From Alviniconcha marisindica (taxonomy: Eukaryota > Mollusca > Gastropoda > Provannidae), in NCBI GenBank assembly GCA_018857735.1, contig JABMCL010001471.1:45001-109000 (forward strand): a stretch of DNA of 64,000 nucleotides, in the 5' to 3' direction. The notes below the pieces were generated by a model. It saw only the letters and a program-made list of their open reading frames with translations. It was not told where the DNA came from and searched no databases. Each line of letters opens with the position of its first letter. Within the stretch, counting starts at the first letter, position 1. Shown one piece after another: positions 19,984 through 31,299 of this stretch. The position numbers and the translations under genes are program-made.

Positions 19984-20506
19984 CTGCACAATATCAACAT
20001 AATTATATATATGTATTAATTTATTATGAAATTGAAAATGTTCACAGCACGTTCTAGCAGTACTAATACTACTATTACTAATTTAGTAATTAGCAGTCAG
20101 ACTGGAAGTGGAACAAATACTGGTCACAATATATCATATAAATTATAATATATAAAGATTTATAAACAAGTCATGGTTGTTTCTTGTCTCACTGTGAAGC
20201 CTATCACACTATATATTATAATATATAGCTGATTCTCAAAATATATATTAATTATTATGCATCTCCATATTTTCACAAGTAGGATGCCACGAGTTCATTT
20301 TTTTCCCTAGGGTGAAGTATTTTAAACTATAAATATAATTATATTATTATGAAAGAGGATAGCTTAAGTTGTGCTGCCCACTGGTCAAAATTAAAACTAA
20401 ACCCTGTGGTCATGCTAGACATTTTTTGACTGGAGTGACACAGATAGAAGTAGAACTAGAAGTTGATAAAGTGGTTCACAGAAGCCAGTCAGTCACAAGA
20501 TAGTTC
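19984..20506. other. CHK1 5' flank, AT-rich
   Basis: Contains an AT-rich imperfect palindromic stretch (about 20135-20260, atatattataatatata-type). A 5'UTR intron acceptor TTGTGCAG at 19984-19991 is possible, so the true promoter may lie farther upstream. Confidence 0.45.
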
Positions 20507-20830
20507 AGGAGCTGTGTGAGAGTCGAGGTGGCCGTCCTGAGCTGTCCGTCCTAACAAGCCTTCTGGTTTCTGTGGACGTAAAGAATTATTGAACCGTGCT
20601 TCAGCATTGGTCACAGCTGGTCCCTAATATGTCAACTGACATCTGAGGACATTAAGCATCACTTCATCATCATCAGTCAGTCACTGTAACCAGTCAGATA
20701 CAAGGCCATCTATACCACTACTACTGTAACTACAGCTCCACTAGCAAACACCTAGCTCCCTTCCTTGTGTAGAGCACACACACACACACACACACTCACA
20801 ACCACATACACACACACACAAATCCATTCA
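20507..20830 (+). repeat. Dispersed repeat copy plus CA-tailed module
   Basis: 20507-20660 is a long copy of the 895-1075 family. The following 20690-20790 module (caaggccatctataccact, ctccactagcaaacacctag, ctcccttccttgtgtagagc then (CA)n) recurs at 39270-39360. Confidence 0.75.
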
Positions 20831-21377
20831 CACTCAGAGTCAGACACACGCACCCCCCCTCTGTGCTGTGATTTTGTTTTTCGAGAGCCAGTCAAACAAA
20901 ATAACAGCCAGTTACCCAGTATGTCTGACCAATTAGTAATCATTGATTTCTTTTCTGGTATGTGTTGACCATAAAAAACTGGCAACATACCAGAAATTAG
21001 TGGTTAACATTAATAACAGTAACATGAACCCTGTAAACCTCCGCTGTGTCAGCAGTGACAGCAACTGACACTGACACATTGACAAATGACACAGTTAGTG
21101 ACCATAGCAGCTCCACAGTAACCATTTTAAGATTTGAAGATCAGATGCGTGCAAACAATGAACATATTAATAATTGAAAATATTTTTAAACAGCTGTTCA
21201 AGTGGAAGATGATCAAAAGTTTTTTGTTTTGTTTTTAATTTTTAACTAAGTATAAACCGAGGTCCCCTGTGTGTATGCACATGTATCAGTGTAATATATA
21301 TATACTGTATCAGTGTATGCAAATAGATCACATACGGTCACACGCACGTTAATAAAGATCATGTACTGATGTAGTCC

Positions 21378-21500
21378 ATGACAGAGTTCGGTGGATTATG
21401 GAAACACGAAAATAACCAGCATGCACTGAAAGAGTCAGAGTCTTCAGAGTGCTGAAGCTGGACACAAAATCATGAATATGGAAGAAGAAGACGTAAAATA
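21378..21500 (+). repeat. Dispersed repeat fragment (gttcggtggattatggaaac family)
   Basis: Shares gagttcggtggattatgg, agcatgcactgaaa, gtgttgg/gctggacac and gaagaagaagac with 57465-57580, and its first half with 5280-5345. Confidence 0.7.
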
Positions 21501-21899
21501 CTATGCTCTCAATCTCATGAATAATTCATCAACTGATGCAAACAATCGGCTTTATGGTCCAGTTCAATATCAGCGCATTCTAACTTGATTCTTCCTTCGC
21601 TTCTTGTTTCCCCCCACCCAGGCCACGTCAGTATCGTCACCCATGCGATCTGACCATGAGTGCTGTTCTTAACGTTTACCCCTAGTCAAAATGAACACGC
21701 CATCAACATCAAATTCAACACTTTCCGCGTTGTTCAGTTTCCGCAAATGAAGGAGTCTTTGGTTACCATATTTAGCGCGAGGACACAACTCACGCTCTTC
21801 ATACAAAAACTGCAGCCTAACCCACACAAAAATTGAAAAGAATTTATGAAAGGAACGAGACTGCAATATATCCAAACATCAGTAACGAAAGGAAGAACA

Positions 21900-22120
21900 A
21901 ATAATACGCATATTTTACCAGTTCCAGGGTTTCTACTTGGAGGTTGTTCTCACCCGCCCTTTCACATCTCGCGCTCTCGTGATCACGTGGGTACACAATG
22001 TCACATGACCCCGAATCGAAGCACCTGTCAAATCTTCAACAGCAGCGAAAGAAGACAGGGAAAAAGTAAACCGGATTTGAGAAACTATACTTATCGGGAA
22101 ATTCTATACTTGTGAGAAAG
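21900..22120 (-). promoter_or_regulatory. Candidate upstream/promoter region of CHK1
   Basis: A locally GC-richer stretch with E-box-type palindromes (gatcacgtgggt near 21981-21992, gtcacatgacc near 21999-22010). The position upstream of CHK1 fits a promoter, but no transcript start is shown. Confidence 0.3.
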
Positions 22121-22129
22121 TGCAGTACA

Positions 22130-23058
22130 CTTTTATCATTTACTTTCAACCGTAGCCACTTGTAGCATGAAATGAACCTAGGCAAGGTTGATAGAGGATA
22201 GAATTTAAAAAAACACTCGGCTTTGCTCCTTCGTAGGCTAAACTCGTGTGCTTGCAGTAGGTTAAACGAACAGGATCCGCAGTAAAGTTATAAATGTGAT
22301 TGAACATGCCGTTGACTTAATATCGATCTTAAAAGGAGATTTTGTTGGACACACATAACAAACTCTTGTTTCACGAGCCGATTGCCCAGCCCCCCACCCC
22401 CCTCCACGGCCGATTCATTTTGACGTCACGAATACGGGGAAGAAAAAAAATGCATGTGGGTTGCGACCATTTTTGTCACCATTTGTTTTTATCTCTGTGG
22501 AGTGAAATTTTGATGCGCTCTTAAAAACAAAAACAAAAACAAAGTCCATGAGAAAAGTGAAAAACCCCAATCTATTTTTAACTTGATTGGTAATCTTTTG
22601 GTAAAATTAGCCACCAGATTAAAACACACACACACACACACACACAAAAAAACGCAACAGACAAATCATGACTAAAAATTATTATTATTTTTTATTTATT
22701 TATTATTATTATTATTATTATTTTTTTTTTTTTTGGGGGGGTATTTTGCCAGACCTGTGAAGGCTAGTTCCATTAAATGAGATTATCTCTCATCAAGCCC
22801 CCATCTACAACTACAAGACGCTCCTTCTCGCCAGCTCCACTTTTTAAAAATTATTTGCGACTGTGAGCAGCTATATGAATACATGTGTACTAATTACTAT
22901 ATCTCTTAAAGAGAGAGAGAGAGTAAATGAAAACCATTACTCCTCCCCCCCTCCACACACACACAAAACAGCAACATGGATGCCATTGAGTGGATTTGAT
23001 TTGGAAGAAAAATAATGCCAGACCCAAGAAAATGGGAAGCAACATGATGTTCAGGGCT

Positions 23059-23093
<35 letters not shown>

Positions 23094-23590
23094 ACCTCTT
23101 CAGAAATTTGCAGCCTCCATTTTCAGTTCACCTTCTGCCAGTCAGGGCTTTCATCAATCTATCCTGTTTTTCGCGAGAAGTTGATGTCAGTTTTGTTTGT
23201 GTTCATTATATATTACATACAACTCAGCTTGGAAGATTATGCACCCAACATCAAAATGTTGCGTGATTTTGTCAGTAGAGTGTGCACGTCCTGTCAGTCA
23301 GCCCAGCTAGCTTGCGACAATCTCCAGTTTTAAATGGCAACAAATAATGGCATTAGTGATGTATATTAAAATATTAAATAATATTAAGTCATCCACAGCT
23401 CAGTTTACACACACACACACACACACGCACACACAAACCTAGTAGTCCAACTATGACAAAGTTGTGACAAACACATCTTTTATTATTTGGTGAGCATTTC
23501 TGTAATTAAGCAGCCAAATGCAAAACGAGCTAAAGAAGACAAAAAAATGAACACCAAAATGTGATGCCAACCCATATGGCCAATCACTTT
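22130..23590. other. CHK1-GPHR intergenic region with homopolymers
   Basis: Contains (CA)n at about 22626-22646, poly-T with TTA repeats at 22680-22734, a pure G run of ~30 nt at 23060-23091 and (CA)n at about 23408-23434. No exon recognised. Confidence 0.6.
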
Positions 23591-23593
23591 ATT
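23588..23593 (-). terminator. Possible polyadenylation signal of GPHR
   Basis: Minus-strand AATAAA (plus TTTATT), about 750 bp past the GPHR stop. Other AATAAA hexamers at about 23908-23925 are equally possible. Confidence 0.3.
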
Positions 23594-24049
23594 GTCTTAC
23601 AAATTACTTACACAAAAAGTTCAAGTCAAAATACACAAATGAGTGATTGCATCATAATAAATCCCAGAGGCATGCAGTTACCACCAACATAAATAAAAGA
23701 TGGAAAGTTCAAAAGCAAAGGTGCGATCAATGCATATGAATGGCCTGACCAAGCGCTGAACATCATACACCCCTATATTTATATACATAAGCAATTGTAG
23801 TTGTGTCCACATACATTCTCACACACACTTTCTCTCATACATACTGTTTCTCTCACACACACACTGACAAAGAAAGTATAATTTATCTATCCTAACAATA
23901 ACAACATGGCATTTATTTTATTTTATTGTTTTGTTGTAATTGCTTTATATGGTCAGCAGTGCTTTTCAGACAGTTTCAGTTGCATTAATCTGCAACCAAA
24001 CAGAAAGCAAGCAGCCCCAAAGCAGTGATACCTATTTGCATGCACATCT

Positions 24050-24083
24050 GACCACACACACACACACGCACACACACACACAC

Positions 24084-24114
<31 letters not shown>

Positions 24115-24345
24115 TTTCTCCAACCACCACCTTGGTCAGTCCATTTCTAGAAATACACACACACATGCACACACACACACACAACAAAAAACGCATACAC
24201 AAATTTCCCCAGCCACCACCCTGATCACTCCATTTCTAGAAACACACACACACACACACACAACCCCCCAAAAAAAACACAACAACACACACCACTTTGC
24301 CCAACCACCACCACCCTGATCAGTCCATCTCTAGAAACTGCTACG
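24050..24345 (+). repeat. CA microsatellites alternating with three copies of the GPHR stop-region sequence
   Basis: Three copies of ccaaccaccacc..tgatcagtccatttctagaaa (about 24120-24150, 24210-24240, 24301-24337) are separated by (CA)n runs. The last adjoins the genuine stop region (24334-24345), so the start of the GPHR 3'UTR is the terminal unit. Confidence 0.82.
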
Positions 24346-24485
24346 CCATGTGTTTCTCTGGGGCTTGTTTGTGGGCGATGTACAGAAAGCCAATACTGGA
24401 CAGGGCGCTGATGAGGAAAATGACGTCAAACCAGCGATGATAGAAGTTGAACTGAAGATCACCCAGCACCTCGGTTATGATCATT
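24341..24485 (-). CDS. GPR89: GPHR exon 15: C-terminus and stop
   Basis: Encodes [19 protein letters not shown] through [10 protein letters not shown] and TAG at 24343-24341. Acceptor GTTTCAG. Confidence 0.97.
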
Positions 24486-27400
24486 CTGAAACACGACAGA
24501 GAGGTAAACATTTTGTCATTTGATCACAGAGAACATGTCCCAAAGTCTGGGAAGACAGCACAACACAGTCGCAGGCTGACATTGTTCTTGCTCCTGCTCT
24601 TGGGTGTGTACCTGCTGAGCGTCATGATTTATCTGACAAAACTCTGCATGCTTTATGTTGGCTGACACTGTTCCTCAACATAACCAGCAACTACCATCAT
24701 CAGTTAACTTCACCACCATCTACACTCACCGCTATCTACTCTTGTCACCACCAACCCTCATCACTACAAACCTTCATCACAATCTGCCATCATCACCGCC
24801 AACCATTACCACCACCAACCATCACCACAACCTGCTCTCACCACCACCAACCATCACCACAACCTGCTCTCACCACCACCAAACCATCACCACAACCTGC
24901 TCTCACCAACACCAACCATCAACACCATCTACCATCACCACCACCACCCCTCATCACCACCTCCCACTGTCACCTGCAACCACCATCACCACCTGCCATC
25001 ACCACCATCAACCCTGATCACTACCTCCCATCATCACCAAATGTGCTTTGATTTGGGTGTGAACTGGGCGCTCAGAACTCACGCCCAAAGCAAGGTTACC
25101 TGTGCTTTGATTTGGGTGTGAACTGGGCGCTCAGAGCTCACGCCCAAAGCAAGGTTACCTGTGCTCTGATTTGGGTGCGAAATGGGTGCTCAGAGCTGGC
25201 GCCAAAAGCAAGGTTACCTGTGCTTTGATTTGGGTGTGAAATGGGTGCTCAGAACTGGCGCCAAAAGCAAGGTTACCCGTGCTCTGATTTGGGTGTGAAA
25301 TGGGTGCTCAGAGCTTGCACCCAAAGCAAAGTTACCTGTCCTTTGATATGGGTGCGAAATGGGTGCTCAAAGCAAGGTTACCTGTGCTTTGATTTGGGTG
25401 AGAAATGGGTGCTCAGAGCTCACGCCCAAAGCAAGGTTACCTGTGCTCTGATTTGGGTGTGAAATGGGTGCTCAAAGCTGGCGCCCAAAGCAAGGTTACC
25501 TGTGCTTTGATTTGGGTGTGAAATGGGTGCTCAGAGATGGCGCCCAAAGCAAGGTTACCTGTGCTCTGATTTGGGTGCGAAATGGGTGCTCAGAGCTGGC
25601 GCCAAAAGCAAGGTTACCCAGGCTCTGATTTGGGTGTGAAATGGGTGCTCAGAGCTTGCACCCAAAGCAAAGTTACCTGTCCTTTGATATGGGTGTGAAA
25701 TGGGTGCTCAAAGCAAGGTTACCTGTGCTCTGATTTGGGTGTGAAATGGGTGCTCAGAGATGGCGCCCAAAGCAAGGTTACCTGTACTCTGGGGGCATGT
25801 TCATCCTCATGAGCAGCACGGACGACACAAAGTACATCCCCTGCAACAGAGCAAATGGTGCTTCCGCATTAATCTTACACTGTGAAAGTAATTTTGATCA
25901 AAATTCACAAATTTGTTCCCCCCCCCCCCCACTTCTTCCCCCAAAGCCACACAAAAGTACTCAAATGCAGTTCTGTACAATTCTCTCTTCTGAAAAATGG
26001 CCTCCGCAGCACCTGAACTGACGGAATTCCATCTGCTGATGGGAAAATCTATTGATGTTAGAGAGTGAAGCTTCAGTTCCATTTGGAGCCAAATTTTCCC
26101 CCTTTAGACAGTGATAATACTTTCAGACTGGATATCAGGTATGTGGAAGGGGGTTCATGTGAGGCTGGAGGGCGATTCTGGGATGGGGAAAGAGACATCA
26201 GAAAGAAATTTATGATCATAAACAGACTGGTTTATTTCACGGACAATGAAAAGGAGTGAGTTCCAGATACATCTTAATCTAACTAATATCTGGTGTAAAC
26301 TGCATTTGATCCAGCGATCCAGCTGGCATTGCAACTCTCACCTCACTGTGCTCAGATTTGAGAGTTTTCTAGGATACATTACGTGCAATTTTTGTGCTAC
26401 TTACCATAATCTGAGCCAAGCACAAGACTATGACGTTGGCAAACTTGCTGCTAGCTATGGCATAGAAGAACTGGAACAGAATGCAAGGTGGAAACGTTGG
26501 AAAATTAAAAAGATCAACATAACCACATTTATTTTACAAAACATTCAGTGTCAATGGATAAAAAACACCAACTTCTCCACACAGAGACAGACAGACAGAC
26601 AGAACACACACACACATACACACACACACACAGTTGTAGGCACAACTGGAAAAAAAGAAAAACTGACAGCCAAACAGAGACAAGTTCACCCCCCATTCCC
26701 CCTGTCTAAAAAAGAACAAAATGAAGAAAAAGTGGACAAACCACCAGAGAAAAATACAGATACACATGCACATGCACGCACACACATGCACGCACACACA
26801 CAGAACACATACACCTCTACTCACAACCATGTGTGCACATATACATGCACCCTCCACCTCCAATAAACACACCTGCACAAACACCACACACCCCTCCCCC
26901 CACCATACACAGAACACGTACACCTCCACTCATATACAACCACATGTACACATATATATACATGCACCCTCCCACCACACACCACATACATAGACAGACA
27001 CACACACACACCATACCCTGGTGAGGGTGATGAGAAACCCTCTGATGGAGGACACAATGATGATGCCCACTAGAAGGAAAGAAATCTGCTGTGACCAGAA
27101 CTTCACCTGTTGACACACACACACACACAAACAATGGTCAAATAAGATGACTGTTCAGTCGTACCATCGATACCTACATCATGAGACTTTCCTACCGTTT
27201 GTCATGGGTCACATCTGCCACACCACCTTCAGGTGTGATCAGCATTGTTAAAGGGGAATGAACACACACACAAAGGTACCACAGGTCCTACTGATAGAAA
27301 TAGAATTTATTTTTTATTTTTTTAAAGACACAGAGCAGCTTTTTAGTCACTTTCTGGTCCTGTTTAGTAAAAAGATTCAAAAGTAATAATAGTAATAAAA

Positions 27401-29435
27401 GTGTATATATATATATATATATATATATCAATATATATTATATATAGAAAACACAAAATCTTGTTCGCAGAAACTACTCTAAGCACATACACGCATACAC
27501 ACACAGGCACCTGCACACATGAGCATACTGACTATACAAAACTTAATTCACACACAACGTACAATGGGCAGCAAACAGACTTGAGATGGACAAAGACAGG
27601 GGCATGAAATGGAAAACAGGGCAGGTCTATAGAAGTCATTAAAATGTTACAGTGGGTCCTTCTACTTTGTGGCAGCAGTGTGTAGTGCGAGTGATGCCAT
27701 GAACAAGACCAGAACGTGTGGCAAAAGTGTCAAAATACATCACAAGCCAACCTGAATCAACAAACAAGGGAGTTAATTAGCGCTCAAAATACGTAACTCA
27801 AGTACAACAACGAAGACCTGAGTCGCCTACGGTAACTCTCACCTGGCATGCATGTAAATACAAGGTACATAAACCAGAGGATGTACATAAACCAGAGGAT
27901 GGAGTTTATGTACCTTGTATTTACATGCATGCCAGGTGCGAGTTACCTACAACAACAAAGACCTGAGTCACCTACGGTAACTCACCTGGCATGCGTGTAA
28001 ATACAAGGTACATAAACCAGAGGATGTACCTCTAGTGGAGTTTATGTACCCTGTATTTACACGCATGCCAGGTGAGAGTTACCATAGGTGACTCAGGTCT
28101 TTGTTGTTATACTTGTGTCACGTATTTGAGCACTAATTAACTCCCTTGTTTGCTGATTCTGCACGAGCGCTCGGGGCCTCGTTCTGTTTCTGATTTGAAA
28201 CCTTTTCCTGCTCTTCATTGCTGAAGAGTGAATCAACGTGGCCGCACCCTGAGGATATTTAATCTGAAGCAGCAGTACCTCTTTGTAAAATTGTTAGTTA
28301 GTGGGTGCTTTGAGCCCAGCCAACCACACAGTGTCAAACTTCACTGCAGACAGTCATCTACTTTTCAATATCTGACAGTTCAGCGCCCAAACTCACAAGC
28401 ACACTTACGTCAAACTGGATGCCAAAATACTTGACAGCTATCTCAATGCCTCTTGTGACCGGGTCCACTTTTCCCACACGATCAAATATGATGTTGATGG
28501 TGGCCTGCCAGACAGAGAGATATATATGTACACAGTAAGTAAGTAAGTAAACATGGTGCTTAACGTCTACAGAAACCGTAGGGCTTATTAGGGATGGGGG
28601 GGGGGGGTAGAGAGGTGGGGGGAGAGGGAGATTGTATACCTATCGCCAGGTAAGTAAGTAAACATGGTGCTTAACGTCCACAGAAACTGTACGGCTTATC
28701 AGGGACGGGGAGAAGGGAGGGAAGGGGTATGGAGGTGGGGGGAGAAGGGAGAAAATATGATGTGGGGACGTGAATACAAATCGATCAAAAGGCAGTGGAA
28801 ATCTTACCTGTATAATGATGGCATGAATAGGTCAGTCAAAAAAACATTTAAAAAAAAGAAACTTTGTTTCTCTCTTTTTTCTTTTTTGTTTATTGGTTTT
28901 GTTGTTGTTTGCAAACTGCTTTAACAAAAAGAGTAAAGCTGTCAGTGTTCACCTTGCCAATAATTTATGGCACCCCATCTTGTAAGAGATTGGCATTTAC
29001 AAAGGCCTATGGATACACAGATTTCATCGCACACACACACACCACAAACATGCACATAAACACAAGACCACACATGCATAACTGATTGTATGCATGCATG
29101 TACACCCCCCCCCCTCCACCAACACACACACACACATGCTACAAATAAATGCACAACTGATGAATTAGGCTGCTCACCATGAATATTTTCCACACGCAGT
29201 AGGTGGAGAAGAAGTAGCCCAGAAAGTTGAAGTACTTTCCCTTGAAGGTTTTCGAGTACTCAATCCGGTCCTGCATGACACAATCTTATAACGTTATGCA
29301 AGTCTATGTTCTCCTGTTTTTTCACCTTAGCTCTGCAGTGATGGTATGAACATTTCATCACTTTCTGGTTTACACACATACACATAGGCACGTGTGAGTG
29401 TGTGTGTGTGTGTACACACACACATGCACACACAT

Positions 29436-29466
<31 letters not shown>

Positions 29467-29584
29467 TATACATGTACACACACTCTCTCACACACACATA
29501 CACATGCTTGCCCATGTGTGCACACACACACACACTCTCTCACACACACATACACATGCTTGCCCATGCACACACACACACACA

Positions 29585-29631
<47 letters not shown>

Positions 29632-29928
29632 CTCACACACACATACACATGCTTGCCCACGTGCGCGTGCGCACACACGCACACATGAATGAATCCCTGA
29701 ACAAACATGTATAAATTATAATGTGAACACACACACACACACACACAGCATGAATGAATCCCTGAACACACTTGTATTTATAAATTACACTGCGCACACA
29801 CACACACCACACAGACAAGCATGAATGAATCCCTGAACATACCTGTATAAATTATAATGTGCACACACTCCAACCCCCCCACACAAACATAAATGAATCC
29901 CTGAACACACTTGTGGAAATTATAATGT

Positions 29929-29993
<65 letters not shown>

Positions 29994-30199
29994 ACATGAA
30001 TGAATCCCTGAACACACTTGTATAAATTATAATGTGCACCCCCACACACACACACACACACACACAGAGAGACAAGCATGAATGTATCCCTGAACACACT
30101 TGTATAAATTATAATGTGCACACACATACATACATACACACACACACACAGAGACAAGCATGAATGAATCCATAAACACAACTGTATAAATTATAAGGT

Positions 30200-30243
<44 letters not shown>

Positions 30244-30375
30244 ACACAGACAAGCATGAATGTATCCCTGAACACACTTGTATAAATTATAATGTGCACA
30301 CACATACATACATACACACACACACAGAGACAAGCATGAATGAATCCATGAACACAACTGTATAAATTATAAGGT

Positions 30376-30429
<54 letters not shown>

Positions 30430-30545
30430 GCGCACACACACACACACACACAAGCATGAATGAATCCCTGAACACACTTGTATAAATTATAATGTGAACA
30501 CACAAACACACACACACACACACACACACTCGATCTCACACACAA

Positions 30546-30576
<31 letters not shown>

Positions 30577-30988
30577 TCAATATATTGTAAGACATGTGAT
30601 GTCCATTGTGCTCTGTTTCCTGTTTCCTTTAAAAGCGGACGTACCATTGCTTCCTGCAGATCCACTGTTTCCAGAAAAAGCTGTCGGCTCAGCTCGTCCA
30701 AAGCCCCAATTTCCTGTTTCAAGTGGCCTACATCTGCATAGTGTTAAGGAGCAAAAAAGGAAAAAAAACACAAAAACAGGTACACCAAAAAATACCTTGG
30801 AAAATAAAAAGAAGAGAGCAATTGACGGTGAACTGGATGGCAGGCAATTTACTTCTTCAAGAGAGTTAAAAAAAAGGGGGGCGCAGTAAAAAAAACATCT
30901 ATAGTGCTTGTTGTTAACTTTTCATCCCATTCAACAGTGGACACTAGCACAAATGCACCCCATCTAACAGAAAGATATACACACGCAC

Positions 30989-31068
<80 letters not shown>

Positions 31069-31087
31069 GGAGGGGGAGAGAGAGGAG

Positions 31088-31145
<58 letters not shown>

Positions 31146-31249
31146 CACACACACACACACAATGTGCACACACATGCATGAACACACACACACCCATGCA
31201 CAGACACACAAACAGGACCCACCCCACCCCACACACACATGTGTACACA

Positions 31250-31299
<50 letters not shown>

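Noticed and set aside
30645..30713. GPHR exon 9 starting at the CAG before GAAATTGG
   Set aside because: That acceptor breaks the phase with exon 8 and drops six conserved residues; the upstream acceptor at 30734 fits both.
29370..30722. Long CVCVCV / THTHTH frames (133-231 codons)
   Set aside because: Microsatellite translations; only the 30645-30733 part at the end of one frame is a real exon (GPHR exon 9).
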